Below, piece after piece: positions 30,134-40,181 of a stretch of 64,000 nucleotides of DNA. The notes beneath the pieces were generated by a model that saw nothing but the letters and a program-made list of their open reading frames with translations, did not search any database and was not told the DNA's origin. Source of the stretch: Candidatus Methylopumilus universalis (GTDB lineage Bacteria; Pseudomonadota; Gammaproteobacteria; Burkholderiales; Methylophilaceae); the NCBI RefSeq assembly GCF_006364435.1, contig NZ_CP040977.1:558001-622000 (forward strand), written 5' to 3'. The translations under genes and the position numbers were made by a program. How positions within the stretch are numbered: position 1 is the stretch's first letter; the number at the start of each line of letters is the position of its first letter.

Positions 30134-31384
30134 ATGAATCTTACCGACTGGCTAGGGTATATCGAATCAACACATCCTTCCACGATTGACCTCACGCTAG
30201 AACGTATCAGGATTGTTCTTGAACGTTTAAATTTAAATGTTTCCTTCCCTATCATTTCTGTTGGCGGCACTAATGGTAAAGGCTCAACTTGCAGCATACT
30301 AGAATCAATTTATAAAGAAGCTGGTTATAAAGTTGCTTGTTACACCTCGCCACATTTTTTACATTTTAATGAGCGTATTAAAATTCAAGGCGTGGCTGTT
30401 TCAGATGAGCTTATTTGTGAGGCTTTTTCAAAAATTGAATCGGCAAGAGAAGAAGTAACACTTACTTACTTTGAATATGGAACAATTGCCGCCATGATTA
30501 TTTTTTCAGAAGCCGATGTTGATGTTGCTGTTCTCGAGGTAGGCTTAGGAGGAAGATTAGACGCTGTAAATGTTTTTGATGCCGACTGTGCCGTTGTCAC
30601 AACTGTTGATCTTGATCATATGGATTATTTAGGGCACACAAGGGAAGCTATTGGATTTGAGAAAGCTGGCATTTACCGTACTGAAAAAACTGCAATTTTT
30701 GGCGACCTCGATCCTCCACAATCTCTAATAAAACATTGTGAATCAATTCGTGCTAATTTAAAAATTATAGGCAAGGATTTTGATTATAAAACCCATCATG
30801 ATTCTTTTGATTTTTTAATTGAATCGTCATTCGTAATGAATGTACCTATGCCTAAGTTACAAGGTGATTTTCAGTTAGCTAATGCAACAAATGCGCTTAT
30901 GGCAGTTACAGCCATGGAAGATAAATTACCTTTAACTGAACTTTCAATTCAAAAAGGTATTTCATTGGCATTATTACCAGGGAGATTTCAAGAGGTTAAA
31001 AAAATGCCTTCTTTGATTTTTGATGTGGCTCATAACCCACAGGCTGCAAGATCTTTAAGCCACAATCTAAAGGCACATGCTATTTCCGGTAAAACCATTG
31101 CAGTGTTTTCTATACTTAAGGACAAAGATATTTTCGGTGTAATTACAGCATTAAATTTCGATATTAACGATTGGTTTATTGCAGAAATTCAAAACGAGAG
31201 GGCGGCAAGTATTGAAATTATTTCTAATGCTATCCAAAAAATTAATCCATCTGCTCATATCAAGTCTTTTAAAAATATACAAGAAGCATATCAATTTGCG
31301 TCCAATGAAGTCACGAGAAATGATAGAATAATTGTATTCGGATCTTTCTTTACTGTTGCCGATATTATGAAACTCATTTCCTAG
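30134..31384 (+). CDS. folC: Bifunctional folylpolyglutamate / dihydrofolate synthase
   Basis: Adds glutamate to (dihydro)folates, needed here for C1 metabolism. The 416-residue Mur-ligase-type protein has the P-loop GGTNGKGSTCSILE, the YTSPHFLHFNERIKIQG block and DVAHNPQAARSL. It lies between accD and the SPOR-domain gene. No strong Shine-Dalgarno is seen before its ATG. Confidence 0.96.
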   Translation: MNLTDWLGYIESTHPSTIDLTLERIRIVLERLNLNVSFPIISVGGTNGKGSTCSILESIYKEAGYKVACYTSPHFLHFNERIKIQGVAVSDELICEAFSKIESAREEVTLTYFEYGTIAAMIIFSEADVDVAVLEVGLGGRLDAVNVFDADCAVVTTVDLDHMDYLGHTREAIGFEKAGIYRTEKTAIFGDLDPPQSLIKHCESIRANLKIIGKDFDYKTHHDSFDFLIESSFVMNVPMPKLQGDFQLANATNALMAVTAMEDKLPLTELSIQKGISLALLPGRFQEVKKMPSLIFDVAHNPQAARSLSHNLKAHAISGKTIAVFSILKDKDIFGVITALNFDINDWFIAEIQNERAASIEIISNAIQKINPSAHIKSFKNIQEAYQFASNEVTRNDRIIVFGSFFTVADIMKLIS

Positions 31385-31387
31385 GTT

Positions 31388-31942
31388 ATGAACGAAGACA
31401 ATTCAATACAGCCTCAAGAAGATAAACTGATTAGTCAGGCCAAAAAGAGGCTTCTTGGCGCAAGTGTCATTTTATTTATTCTTCTTATATCAGCGCCTTT
31501 TATTTTAAAAAATCGTAATGAGGAGGGTGCTACTGAACCCATTAAAATTTCAATGGAAAGCACACCTGAAAATGTTGATGTTAATGTTGAAAGCATTAAA
31601 CCGCCAGAGACTAAACAGGAAATTACAGAGTCATCGATCTCTCCGATTAAAAAAGAAGCACTCCCACCTAGTGATGTAAAAACAAAAACTGAAGTAGTAA
31701 TGACTTCTAACTCTGGTATTTATATTCAGTTGGGTATTTTTTCAGATAATGAAAAAATAGAATCTCTTCAGCAAAAATTAAATCAATTAAATATCCAAAC
31801 TAAAAGTGAAACAATTAAAGTTAATGGCGCTGATAAGATAAGATTGATTACAGACGAATTTAAAACAGAAGCTTTGGCCAAAGAAGTACTAATCAAAATT
31901 AAAAATGCAGGGATCACCGGCATTATCAAGAAGACTAGTTAA
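31388..31942 (+). CDS. SPOR-domain membrane protein (DedD-like)
   Basis: DedD-type proteins localise to the division septum by binding denuded glycan strands. The 184-residue protein has a short cytoplasmic N-terminus, one transmembrane segment at about 24-40 (LLGASVILFILLISAPFIL), an acidic/proline linker and a C-terminal SPOR domain at about 110-182 (IYIQLGIFSDNEKIESLQQKL). It begins 3 bp after folC and its stop overlaps the start of cvpA by one base. Confidence 0.85.
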   Translation: MNEDNSIQPQEDKLISQAKKRLLGASVILFILLISAPFILKNRNEEGATEPIKISMESTPENVDVNVESIKPPETKQEITESSISPIKKEALPPSDVKTKTEVVMTSNSGIYIQLGIFSDNEKIESLQQKLNQLNIQTKSETIKVNGADKIRLITDEFKTEALAKEVLIKIKNAGITGIIKKTS

Positions 31943-32439
31943 TGACTTTTGTTGATTATGGTTTTTTTATGACCATCATCATCTCTTCTCTTCTCGGTTG
32001 TTATCGTGGCTTTGTGCGCGAACTTCTTTCCATCATTGCTTGGTTTTTTGCTTTCTACTTAGCGCAATCTTTTTCTCCTGCTCTTGCTTCCAAATTGTAT
32101 TCGATTGATACAGAGTCGGTCCGTGACTTAGTTGCTTATTTTCTGATTTTTATAGCTGTTCTTATTTTATCCATGGGTGTGATTGCTATCTTGAATAAAT
32201 TTATTAAATACACCGGACTCACCTTTCCTAATATTTTATTAGGTGGATTATTTGGCATCGTTCGAGCTCTTCTTATTGCGCTTGTCTGTCATTTTGTTAT
32301 TCAGTCAACCTCATTTGAAAAGAGCGCTGCATGGCAGGACGCCCTGATTAAACCTTATTTCGAATCTTTTACAGCTATAGCAGGTGTTTATTTGCCACTT
32401 GATATCCTTAAGCATGTAAAATATTCCCAACGAACATAA
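31942..32439 (+). CDS. cvpA: CvpA family membrane protein
   Basis: A 165-residue protein with four membrane segments, required for colicin V production in E. coli and linked to envelope stress tolerance. FVDYGFFMTIIISSLLGCYRGFVRELLSIIAWF is split by the typical G-x-x-R-G-F-V-R-E signature. Its start overlaps the last base of the SPOR-domain gene stop, and purF follows after 15 bp as in most relatives. Confidence 0.9.
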   Translation: MTFVDYGFFMTIIISSLLGCYRGFVRELLSIIAWFFAFYLAQSFSPALASKLYSIDTESVRDLVAYFLIFIAVLILSMGVIAILNKFIKYTGLTFPNILLGGLFGIVRALLIALVCHFVIQSTSFEKSAAWQDALIKPYFESFTAIAGVYLPLDILKHVKYSQRT

Positions 32440-32454
32440 TTTTAAGGCGCTGAA

Positions 32455-33984
32455 ATGTGTGGAATCCTTGGAATAGTCGGTAAAAACCCGGTTAATCAGC
32501 TACTTTACGATGGCTTGTTAGTTCTCCAGCATCGGGGTCAAGATGCCGCTGGTATTGTTACTTGCGACGGCAATACTTTCTTCATGCATAAAAATAATGG
32601 TCTCGTGAAAGATGTATTTCATACGCGCCATATGCGAAATCTTATTGGCAATGCAGGTATTGCTCACGTCCGCTACCCGACAGCAGGTTCATCTTCAGCT
32701 GCAGAGGCTCAACCATTTTATGTAAATTCGCCTTTTGGAATTGTCTTAGGCCATAACGGTAATTTAACTAATGCTGAAAAGCTTAAAGAAGATATTTTTA
32801 GACAAGACCTTCGTCATATAAATACTACATCAGATTCAGAAGTTTTACTTAACGTGTTAGCGCACGAAATAGAAGAGTCTGCAAAGAGTACCGTGCTTAA
32901 TAGTGATGTTGTTTTTGATGCTGTCACTTCAGTTCATAAGCGATGCAAAGGCGCTTATGCTGTTGTTTCAATGATTGCCAATTTTGGCCTTCTTGCGTTT
33001 AGAGACCCCCACGGCATTCGCCCGCTTGTGATTGGTAAACACGAAGGTCCTCAAGGTGTTGAATATATGGTGGCATCTGAAAGTGTAGCCATTGATGTAC
33101 TAGGATTTAAGTTAGTAAGAGATGTAGAGCCTGGCGAAGCAGTCTTTATTGATATGAATGGTAATTTTTATTCTAAACAATGCGCTAAACCTAATCATCA
33201 TCCTTGTATATTTGAGTATGTCTATCTTGCAAGACCTGACTCCGTGATCGATGGTATTTCTGTTTATCAAACACGACTTAATATGGGTAAGACATTAGCG
33301 CAGAAAATTAAAAAAGCTTGGGCCCATCTCGATATTGATGTTGTGATTCCTATTCCTGATACGAGTAGGCCTAGCGCTTTACAACTCGCACTCGAATTAG
33401 GTCTTGATTATCGCGAAGGTTTTATTAAAAATCGTTATATTGGCCGTACGTTTATCATGCCGGGTCAGGCATTAAGGAAAAAATCAGTACGACAAAAACT
33501 TAATCCGATTAAAATTGAATTTCAAGACAAGAATGTTTTACTCGTAGATGATTCGATTGTGCGAGGCACAACATCAAAAGAGATTGTTCAAATGGCCAGA
33601 GAGGCGGGTGCTAAAAAAGTTTATCTAGTTTCAGCAGCGCCACCTGTAAGATTTCCTAATGTTTATGGTATTGACATGCCTTCGCGCACTGAATTACTAG
33701 CGCCTAATAAAACGGACGAAGAAATTCGAAAAGAAATTGGCGCAGACGAATTGATTTATCAGGATCTAGATGCGCTCATTGAAAATATTGCATCTATTAA
33801 TCCAAAACTTAAAAAATTTGATGCCTCTTGTTTTGATGGCAAATACATCACAGGTGACATTGATGAGTATTATTTAAAAAATATTGAAACACTTCGTGCT
33901 GACTCTTATATGTTTGATAAGCCTTCAAATGCCAGCACACAAATGGATTTAAATTTAAGTAAAAACGAAGAGGAAGCGGCTTAA
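32455..33984 (+). CDS. purF: Amidophosphoribosyltransferase
   Basis: First committed step of purine synthesis. The 509-residue protein begins MCGILGIVG with the N-terminal nucleophile Cys2, has [11 protein letters not shown], and carries the PRPP loop [20 protein letters not shown] precedes the start. It is the last gene of the long run before the SAM-II controlled metZ. Confidence 0.97.
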   Translation: MCGILGIVGKNPVNQLLYDGLLVLQHRGQDAAGIVTCDGNTFFMHKNNGLVKDVFHTRHMRNLIGNAGIAHVRYPTAGSSSAAEAQPFYVNSPFGIVLGHNGNLTNAEKLKEDIFRQDLRHINTTSDSEVLLNVLAHEIEESAKSTVLNSDVVFDAVTSVHKRCKGAYAVVSMIANFGLLAFRDPHGIRPLVIGKHEGPQGVEYMVASESVAIDVLGFKLVRDVEPGEAVFIDMNGNFYSKQCAKPNHHPCIFEYVYLARPDSVIDGISVYQTRLNMGKTLAQKIKKAWAHLDIDVVIPIPDTSRPSALQLALELGLDYREGFIKNRYIGRTFIMPGQALRKKSVRQKLNPIKIEFQDKNVLLVDDSIVRGTTSKEIVQMAREAGAKKVYLVSAAPPVRFPNVYGIDMPSRTELLAPNKTDEEIRKEIGADELIYQDLDALIENIASINPKLKKFDASCFDGKYITGDIDEYYLKNIETLRADSYMFDKPSNASTQMDLNLSKNEEEAA

Positions 33985-33997
33985 TAATAAGCGTTTC

Positions 33998-34025
33998 TTG
34001 ACGTATTTTTTTTATCGTGCATAAT
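33998..34025 (+). promoter_or_regulatory. metZ promoter
   Basis: TTGACG at 33998-34003 and CATAAT at 34020-34025 with a 16-bp spacer. Predicted transcription start is near 34031-34033, which is exactly the first base pair of the SAM-II aptamer, so the aptamer is the 5' end of the mRNA. This agreement raises confidence in both elements. Confidence 0.7.
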
Positions 34026-34030
34026 TTCAA

Positions 34031-34099
34031 GTGCGCTGATTTGAGTGATAAAGTTATTTCTCAGCTTGCGGGCGCGTTAAAAATACAGCTAAAGCGAGG
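34031..34099 (+). promoter_or_regulatory. SAM-II (SAM-alpha) riboswitch aptamer
   Basis: Binds S-adenosylmethionine in the nascent metZ mRNA. P1 pairs 34031-34037 (GTGCGCT) with 34071-34077 (GGCGCGT). The conserved GATTTGA follows the first strand. The pseudoknot P2 pairs CTTGC (34065-34069) with GCGAG (34094-34098). The conserved GTTAAA and GCTAAA strings lie at 34076-34081 and 34088-34093. The loop carries an extra hairpin at 34043-34062 (GAG...CTC with an AAGT loop and one T-T mismatch) absent from minimal SAM-II RNAs. The class is known from metA, metX, metZ and metC leaders of proteobacteria. Confidence 0.9.
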
Positions 34100-34104
34100 T
34101 CTGT

Positions 34105-34137
34105 CCCGTTTTAGCTTTTTGTGAAACGGGTTTTTTT
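34105..34137 (+). terminator. Riboswitch-controlled intrinsic terminator of metZ
   Basis: Stem CCCGTTT (34105-34111) with AAACGGG (34124-34130), followed by seven T (34131-34137). The alternative antiterminator pairs AGCTAAAGC (34087-34095, part of the SAM-II core) with GTTTTAGCT (34108-34116): seven Watson-Crick pairs plus a G-U and a C-G. SAM binding would hold the first strand in the pseudoknot and let the terminator form. Confidence 0.88.
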
Positions 34138-34161
34138 ATGCCCAAAAAAAGGTAACAGATT

Positions 34162-35334
34162 ATGAATAACGATCCATGGAAATTTGACACACAAGCGATT
34201 CGAGCGGGCTCATTACAATCTGAGTTCGGTGAGAATTCTGAAGCTATCTTTTTAACTTCAAGCTATGTGTTTGATTCATCTGCGCAGGCTGCCGCAAGAT
34301 TTGCAGGTAATGAGCCTGGCAATATCTATTCACGTTTTACGAATCCTACAGTGACTATGTTTCAGGATCGCCTTGCAGCTTTAGAGGGCAGTGAGACATG
34401 TGTCGCGACTTCAAGTGGTATGTCAGCTATTTTAGCAACGATTATGGGCCTATGTTCTGCTGGAGAACATATCGTGGCGTCTAGAAGCATTTTTGGTACA
34501 ACCGTGCAACTCTTTAGCAATATTTTAAAGCGTTGGGGTTTAGAGGTTACTTTTGTATCACTCACTAATCTTAATGAGTGGGAAGATGCTATTCAAAAAA
34601 ATACAAAACTTTTCTTTGTAGAGACTCCGTCTAATCCTTTAACTGAAGTCGCTGATATCCAAGCACTTTCAAAAATTGCACATCAAAAAGATATTAAATT
34701 AATAGTGGATAATTGTTTTTGTTCGCCTGCACTTCAAAAGCCTTTGTTATTGGGTGCTGACATTATTATTCATTCTGCTACTAAGTATCTTGATGGACAG
34801 GGACGATGTTTAGGTGGTGCAGTGTTAGCAGATAAAAAAACGATAGAGCCGGTTTATCAATTCCTGAGGTCAGCAGGACCTACGATGAGCGCATTTAATG
34901 CCTGGGTCTTTTTAAAGGGTCTAGAAACACTCCCTATTCGCATGGATGCTCATTCTAAGAATGCACTTCATTTAGCAAGTTGGCTTGAGTCTCAACCTCA
35001 GGTCGATCGTGTTTACTATCCTGGATTAGCCTCTCATCCGCAGCATAAACTCGCTTTAACACAGCAAAAAACGGGTGGAGCTATTGTATCTTTTGAGGTA
35101 AAAGGTGGCCAAAAAGAGGCATGGAGCTTAATTGATTCCACTCGATTGATCTCTATTACGGCTAATTTAGGTGATGTTAAATCTACGATTACACATCCAT
35201 CTACGACGACTCATTCAAGAGTCAGCCCTGAAGAGCGTCAAAAAGCTGGTATCAAGGACAACCTTGTCAGAATCGCTGTAGGCCTTGAGGATATAGAAGA
35301 CCTAAAAGCCGATTTGTCTAGTCTTTCGCGCTAA
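34162..35334 (+). CDS. metZ: O-succinylhomoserine sulfhydrylase
   Basis: PLP enzyme that adds sulfide directly to activated homoserine to give homocysteine. The 390-residue Cys/Met-metabolism protein has the Schiff-base lysine in IIHSATKYLDGQGRCLGG and SSGMSAILATIM. AAAAAAAGG precedes the ATG. The SAM-II riboswitch in its leader fits a methionine gene. Sulfide would come from the cys operon at 47-53 kb. An O-acetylhomoserine preference cannot be excluded. Confidence 0.93.
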   Translation: MNNDPWKFDTQAIRAGSLQSEFGENSEAIFLTSSYVFDSSAQAAARFAGNEPGNIYSRFTNPTVTMFQDRLAALEGSETCVATSSGMSAILATIMGLCSAGEHIVASRSIFGTTVQLFSNILKRWGLEVTFVSLTNLNEWEDAIQKNTKLFFVETPSNPLTEVADIQALSKIAHQKDIKLIVDNCFCSPALQKPLLLGADIIIHSATKYLDGQGRCLGGAVLADKKTIEPVYQFLRSAGPTMSAFNAWVFLKGLETLPIRMDAHSKNALHLASWLESQPQVDRVYYPGLASHPQHKLALTQQKTGGAIVSFEVKGGQKEAWSLIDSTRLISITANLGDVKSTITHPSTTTHSRVSPEERQKAGIKDNLVRIAVGLEDIEDLKADLSSLSR

Positions 35335-35344
35335 AAAATACCTT

Positions 35345-35371
35345 TAGCAGGGTAAAAATACAGCCCTGCTA
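35345..35371. repeat. Hairpin between metZ and gyrA
   Basis: TAGCAGGG (35345-35352) and CCCTGCTA (35364-35371) form a perfect 8-bp stem with an 11-nt A-rich loop. No U tract follows on the plus strand. It may be a weak terminator for metZ or an mRNA-stabilising structure. The gyrA promoter probably lies just after it in 35372-35410. Confidence 0.45.
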
Positions 35372-35420
35372 CATGCTAAAATTTGGGTACTTTTCTACTT
35401 GAATTATCGATCTAAATCCT

Positions 35421-37970
35421 ATGAATCAATTTGCTAAAGAAACCATCCCAATAAGCCTTGAAGATGAGATGAAACGCTCTTACCTCGACTACGCTATGAG
35501 CGTTATTGTCGGACGAGCGCTTCCAGATGTCAGAGACGGATTAAAGCCTGTTCATCGTCGTGTGCTTTTTGCGATGCATGAACTTAATAACGACTTTAAT
35601 AAACCTTATAAAAAATCAGCACGTATTGTCGGTGATGTAATTGGTAAATACCATCCTCATGGTGATACAGCTGTGTACGATACGATCGTTCGTATGGCGC
35701 AGGATTTTAGCTTGCGATATATGTTAGTAGATGGTCAGGGAAATTTTGGCTCAGTGGATGGTGATAATGCTGCTGCGATGCGTTATACGGAAATCCGTAT
35801 GTCTAAAATTGCACATGAGCTTTTAGAAGATATTGATAAAGAGACGGTGGATTTCGGTCCTAATTATGATGGCTCCGAACAAGAACCTCTTATTATGCCG
35901 GCGCGTATTCCTAATCTTCTTATCAATGGAAGCTCTGGTATTGCTGTAGGTATGGCAACCAATATTCCGCCTCACAATTTAAATGAAGTTGTTGATGCGT
36001 GTTTATTACTTCTAGAAAAACCTGAGTCATCGATTGATGCATTAATTAAATTAATACCAGCACCAGATTTCCCAACAGCCGGAATTATTCATGGCACTAC
36101 AGGCGTTAAAGAAGGCTATAGGACCGGTCGAGGCCGCGTTGTTATGCGCGGAAGAACGCACGTTGAAAAACTCGATAAGGGTAATCGTGAAGCCTTGATT
36201 GTTGACGAACTTCCATACCAAGTTAATAAAAAAACATTTATCGAGAAAATTGCAGAGCTTGTTAACGATAAAAAGATTGAAGGCATTTCAGATTTAAGAG
36301 ATGAGTCAGATAAATCAGGTATGCGTGTTGTGATCGAATTAAAGCGCGGTGAGAATCCTGATGTTATTTTAAATAATCTTTACAAACAAACACAGCTTCA
36401 AGATAGTTTTGGTATGAACATGGTAGCGCTCATTGACGGGCAGCCAAAACTTCTTAACTTAAAACAAATTTTAGACGCCTTTTTAAGGCACCGTCGTGAA
36501 GTTACTACAAGAAAAACCGTATTTGAATTAAGAAAAGCGCGCGAGCGTGGGCACATGTTAGAAGGTTTAGCAGTCGCATTAGCTAATGTCGATGAGATGA
36601 TTAAAATCATTAAAGCTGCACCAACACCACCTGACGCCAAGAAAGAATTGATGGCACGCACATGGAAATCTTCTGTGGTTGAAGCTATGTTGAATGGTGC
36701 CGCGATGGAATTTTCTAGACCTGAAGGGCTGTCGAAAGAATTTGGATTGACTGAATCAGGCTATAAGTTATCAGATGTTCAAGCACAAGAAATTCTCCAA
36801 TTAAGATTACAACGCTTAACAGGCTTAGAACAAGAAAAAATCGTTAATGAATACAAAGAGATTATGAATGTCATCACAGATCTCCTAGATATTTTAGCAA
36901 CCCCTGCAAGAGTCACGGCGATTATTGTCGATGAACTTAAGGCGATTAAAGACCAATATGGCGACAAACGTCGAAGCGAAATTGTCGAGAATGCATTAGA
37001 TTTATCTACAGAAGATTTAATTACACCTGAGGATGTTGTGGTCACGCTCTCCCATACAGGCTATATCAAATCACAAGTGTTAGATGAATATCGTGCCCAA
37101 AAACGAGGTGGTAGGGGTAAGCAAGCAGCGACTACCAAAGACGATGACTTTATCGACAAAATGTTTGTAGCAAATACTCACGATAATATTTTATGTTTTT
37201 CAAGTCGTGGTCAGGTGTATTGGTTAAAAGCTTACGAAGTACCACAAGGAAGTCGCACAAGTCGAGGTAAACCTATTGTTAATTTATTCCCACTTCAAGA
37301 GGGTGAAAAAATTAATGCGATTCTTCCTATCAAAGAATTTGATGATAAGCATTATATTTTTATGGCCACTGCATTAGGCACAGTTAAAAAAACACCGCTT
37401 ACAGATTTCTCTAATCCACGTAAGTCAGGCATCATTGCAATTAATCTTGATGATAATGACTTCTTAATTGGCGCTGAAATTACTGACGGCTCAAATGATA
37501 TTGTTTTAGTTTCAAATGGTGGCAAAGCCGTGTGGTTTGACGAAGAGGACGTCAGAAGTATGGGTCGGAATACCCGAGGTGTTCGTGGTATGAAATTACA
37601 AGAAGACCAACAAGTGCTATCTCTTCTTATTGCCAGTGATGATCAACAATCTATGTTAGTTGCTACTGAAAATGGCTATGGAAAACGAACTGTTTTATCT
37701 GACTTTAGACATTCTGGACGAGCCACGCAAGGCGTCAAAGCGATACAAGTGAGCGAACGTAATGGTCTTGTTGTTGCTGCAAAACTTGTAAACGATGAAG
37801 ATGAAATTATGTTGATTACAACAGGTGGTGTGCTCATCCGAACACGTGTAAGCGAGATTCGCGAATTAGGCCGTGCGACACAAGGTGTGACATTAATTAA
37901 TTTAGGTGAGAATGAAAAATTATCAGGCCTCGAGAAGATTGTAGAAACTGATGATGATCTAGAGGAATAG
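35421..37970 (+). CDS. gyrA: DNA gyrase subunit A
   Basis: DNA-cleaving subunit of gyrase. The 849-residue protein has the active-site tyrosine in [13 protein letters not shown], the quinolone-resistance region [19 protein letters not shown] (threonine at the position of E. coli Ser83), and the GyrA box in [10 protein letters not shown], followed by the six-bladed C-terminal wrapping domain with repeats such as [21 protein letters not shown]. It heads gyrA-serC-pheA-hisC, a conserved order. Confidence 0.98.
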   Translation: MNQFAKETIPISLEDEMKRSYLDYAMSVIVGRALPDVRDGLKPVHRRVLFAMHELNNDFNKPYKKSARIVGDVIGKYHPHGDTAVYDTIVRMAQDFSLRYMLVDGQGNFGSVDGDNAAAMRYTEIRMSKIAHELLEDIDKETVDFGPNYDGSEQEPLIMPARIPNLLINGSSGIAVGMATNIPPHNLNEVVDACLLLLEKPESSIDALIKLIPAPDFPTAGIIHGTTGVKEGYRTGRGRVVMRGRTHVEKLDKGNREALIVDELPYQVNKKTFIEKIAELVNDKKIEGISDLRDESDKSGMRVVIELKRGENPDVILNNLYKQTQLQDSFGMNMVALIDGQPKLLNLKQILDAFLRHRREVTTRKTVFELRKARERGHMLEGLAVALANVDEMIKIIKAAPTPPDAKKELMARTWKSSVVEAMLNGAAMEFSRPEGLSKEFGLTESGYKLSDVQAQEILQLRLQRLTGLEQEKIVNEYKEIMNVITDLLDILATPARVTAIIVDELKAIKDQYGDKRRSEIVENALDLSTEDLITPEDVVVTLSHTGYIKSQVLDEYRAQKRGGRGKQAATTKDDDFIDKMFVANTHDNILCFSSRGQVYWLKAYEVPQGSRTSRGKPIVNLFPLQEGEKINAILPIKEFDDKHYIFMATALGTVKKTPLTDFSNPRKSGIIAINLDDNDFLIGAEITDGSNDIVLVSNGGKAVWFDEEDVRSMGRNTRGVRGMKLQEDQQVLSLLIASDDQQSMLVATENGYGKRTVLSDFRHSGRATQGVKAIQVSERNGLVVAAKLVNDEDEIMLITTGGVLIRTRVSEIRELGRATQGVTLINLGENEKLSGLEKIVETDDDLEE

Positions 37971-37983
37971 CTTTTAATTCATC

Positions 37984-39060
37984 ATGAAATGTACTTATAA
38001 CTTTTCAGCGGGTCCTGCCGTATTACCCAAGTCAGTGATGCTTCGGGCTCAAGCCGAGATGATTGATTGGCATGACTCAGGAATGTCTGTGATGGAAATG
38101 TCTCATCGTGGCAAGCACTACATGTCGATCATTGAGAAAGTGGAAAGTGATTTTAGATCACTCTTTAATGTGCCTAAAAATTATAAGGTACTCTTTCTTC
38201 AAGGCGGTGCCATTGCTCAAAATTCAATGGTGCCCTTGAATCTTCTTAATGGTAAAAAAGCTAATTATGTTGTAAGTGGATACTGGTCTAAGCGCTCTTA
38301 TCAAGACGCACTTCCTTTTGGCGATATGTCTATTGCCGCTTCATCCGAGTCTATTGGTTATACGAAAGCTCCTGATCTTCAAGAGTGGAAGATAGATTCT
38401 TCAGCTTCATATATTCACTTCTGTTCTAATGAGACTATCCATGGCGTTGAATATTTTGATTTGCCTTCCGTTAAAACTATTCCAGTAGTTGCCGATATGT
38501 CGTCCCATATTCTTTCAAGACCAGTCGATATTAGTCAATTTGGGGTTATCTATGCCGGTGCGCAAAAAAATATTGGCCCAGCAGGTTTAACAATTGTGAT
38601 CGTGAGAGACGATTTGTTAGAAGTGGCTTCGCCATTGACACCTTCCGTTTTCAATTGGAAGACGCAAGCTGAGAATCAATCCATGATTAATACGCCAACG
38701 ACTTATAGTATCTATATGGCAGGACTTGTATTTGAATGGTTGATCGAGCTTGGCGGCCTTGCGGCGATTGAAAAACAAAATATTAAAAAAGCTGAATTGC
38801 TATATAGCTACATCGACTCTTCAGATTTTTACTCAAACCCTATTGATATCAAAAATCGCTCGCGTATGAATGTCCCTTTTAGAATTCAAAATGAAGATTT
38901 ACATACTTCTTTTGTAACAGGTGCTGAAAATTTAGGTATGATCGGTTTAAAAGGTCATCGACTTGTAGGTGGTATTAGAGCCTCAATCTACAATGCTATG
39001 CCGATTGAAGGTGTTCAAGCCCTAGTTGATTACATGAAAGACTTTGAAAAGTCACATTAA
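37984..39060 (+). CDS. serC: Phosphoserine aminotransferase
   Basis: PLP enzyme for serine synthesis and for the PLP pathway. The 358-residue protein begins YNFSAGPAVLPKSVM, with HRGKHYMSI, and the Schiff-base lysine in IYAGAQKNIGPAGLTIVIVR. It lies 13 bp after gyrA and 3 bp before pheA. Confidence 0.97.
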   Translation: MKCTYNFSAGPAVLPKSVMLRAQAEMIDWHDSGMSVMEMSHRGKHYMSIIEKVESDFRSLFNVPKNYKVLFLQGGAIAQNSMVPLNLLNGKKANYVVSGYWSKRSYQDALPFGDMSIAASSESIGYTKAPDLQEWKIDSSASYIHFCSNETIHGVEYFDLPSVKTIPVVADMSSHILSRPVDISQFGVIYAGAQKNIGPAGLTIVIVRDDLLEVASPLTPSVFNWKTQAENQSMINTPTTYSIYMAGLVFEWLIELGGLAAIEKQNIKKAELLYSYIDSSDFYSNPIDIKNRSRMNVPFRIQNEDLHTSFVTGAENLGMIGLKGHRLVGGIRASIYNAMPIEGVQALVDYMKDFEKSH

Positions 39061-39063
39061 TAT

Positions 39064-40134
39064 ATGACAGATGAATTAAAAAAATTAAGAGATGCGATTG
39101 ATAAAATCGATAACGAACTTTTGGATCTTATTTCTAAAAGAGCAACGTTAGCATCGAACATTGGAAGTCTTAAAACAGACGGTGTGATTTATCGTCCAGA
39201 GCGTGAAGCTCAAGTCTTACGTCGTTTGGTTGAGCAAAACCAAGGACCGCTTTCTAACGAAAGTATCGAAAGTATTTACAAGAGCATTATGTCTAATTGC
39301 AGAGCGCTTGAGAAACAAATCACCGTTGCATTTTTAGGTCCACTTGGTACGTTCAGTGAAGAAGCCTCCATGAAGCAGTTTGGAGAATCGATTGTGTCTA
39401 TGCAAACATCGAGCATCGATGAAGTGTTTCATCTTGTGGAATCACATAAAGCGCATTATGGTGTTGTGCCTGTTGAGAATTCGACTGAAGGTGCAATTAA
39501 CCGCACACTTGATTTACTCCTCACATCTAACACAATGATCTGTGCCGAGATTATTTTGCCTGTGCATCATAATTTAATTAGCAATGAAAAAGATGTCTCG
39601 AGCATTAAAAAAATATATTCACACACGCAATCTTTATCTCAATGTCATCAGTGGTTACTTAACCATGCACCGGGCATTGAATTGCAATCTGTTTCTAGCA
39701 ATGCTGAAGCTGTGAAAATTGCATCAAAAGAAAAGGGCGCAGCTGCTGTTGCAAGTGTCCGAGCTGCAGCGTTATTTAATGTTCCTCTATTGGCTGAAAA
39801 TATTGAAGATGATCCTAAGAATTCAACTCGATTCCTGGTGATTTCGAATCACGAGGTTAAACCTTCCGGATTAGATAAAACGTCGATTATTGTTGCTGCA
39901 AAAAATCAGCCCGGTGCGATTGCATCTATGATTGAACCTTTTGCAAAAAACAAAGTAAGTATGACTAAGCTTGAATCTCGCCCTTCAAAAACAGGCCTTT
40001 GGGAATACGTTTTCTTTATTGATGTCGAAGGTCATATGACTGACTCAAAAGTAGCAGACTCGCTTAAAGAAATTGAATCTAAAGCGTCATTTTTAAAAGT
40101 CTTAGGATCTTATCCGCAGTCTAATTTGACTTAA
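39064..40134 (+). CDS. pheA: Bifunctional chorismate mutase / prephenate dehydratase
   Basis: Converts chorismate to phenylpyruvate. The 356-residue protein has chorismate mutase (about 1-90, LRDAIDKIDNELLDLISKRA), prephenate dehydratase (about 93-270, FLGPLGTFSEEA and VVPVENSTEGAINRTLDLL), and an ACT regulatory domain (about 278-356, with the ESRP motif in LESRPSKTGLWEYVFF) for phenylalanine feedback. It begins 3 bp after serC. Confidence 0.97.
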   Translation: MTDELKKLRDAIDKIDNELLDLISKRATLASNIGSLKTDGVIYRPEREAQVLRRLVEQNQGPLSNESIESIYKSIMSNCRALEKQITVAFLGPLGTFSEEASMKQFGESIVSMQTSSIDEVFHLVESHKAHYGVVPVENSTEGAINRTLDLLLTSNTMICAEIILPVHHNLISNEKDVSSIKKIYSHTQSLSQCHQWLLNHAPGIELQSVSSNAEAVKIASKEKGAAAVASVRAAALFNVPLLAENIEDDPKNSTRFLVISNHEVKPSGLDKTSIIVAAKNQPGAIASMIEPFAKNKVSMTKLESRPSKTGLWEYVFFIDVEGHMTDSKVADSLKEIESKASFLKVLGSYPQSNLT

Positions 40135-40146
40135 TGGATTGATGTT

Positions 40147-40175
40147 TTAGCATGCCATTTAAGATTTTTTAATAT
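40147..40175 (+). promoter_or_regulatory. Possible hisC promoter
   Basis: TTAGCA at 40147-40152 and TAATAT at 40170-40175, 17-bp spacer, in the 47-bp gap between pheA and hisC. The +1 position would fall on the hisC ATG at 40182, giving a leaderless message. The region is AT-rich, so chance matches are possible. Confidence 0.3.
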
Positions 40176-40181
40176 TTTATT

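Noticed and set aside
35650-35710. Threonine at the GyrA position of E. coli Ser83 as a quinolone-resistance mutation
   Set aside because: Threonine is the normal residue in many bacteria, including Pseudomonas aeruginosa, so this is not evidence of resistance.
36779-37045. Long minus-strand frames inside gyrA and other genes
   Set aside because: They are antisense to strongly conserved coding sequence, have no ribosome-binding site and show no recognisable protein.
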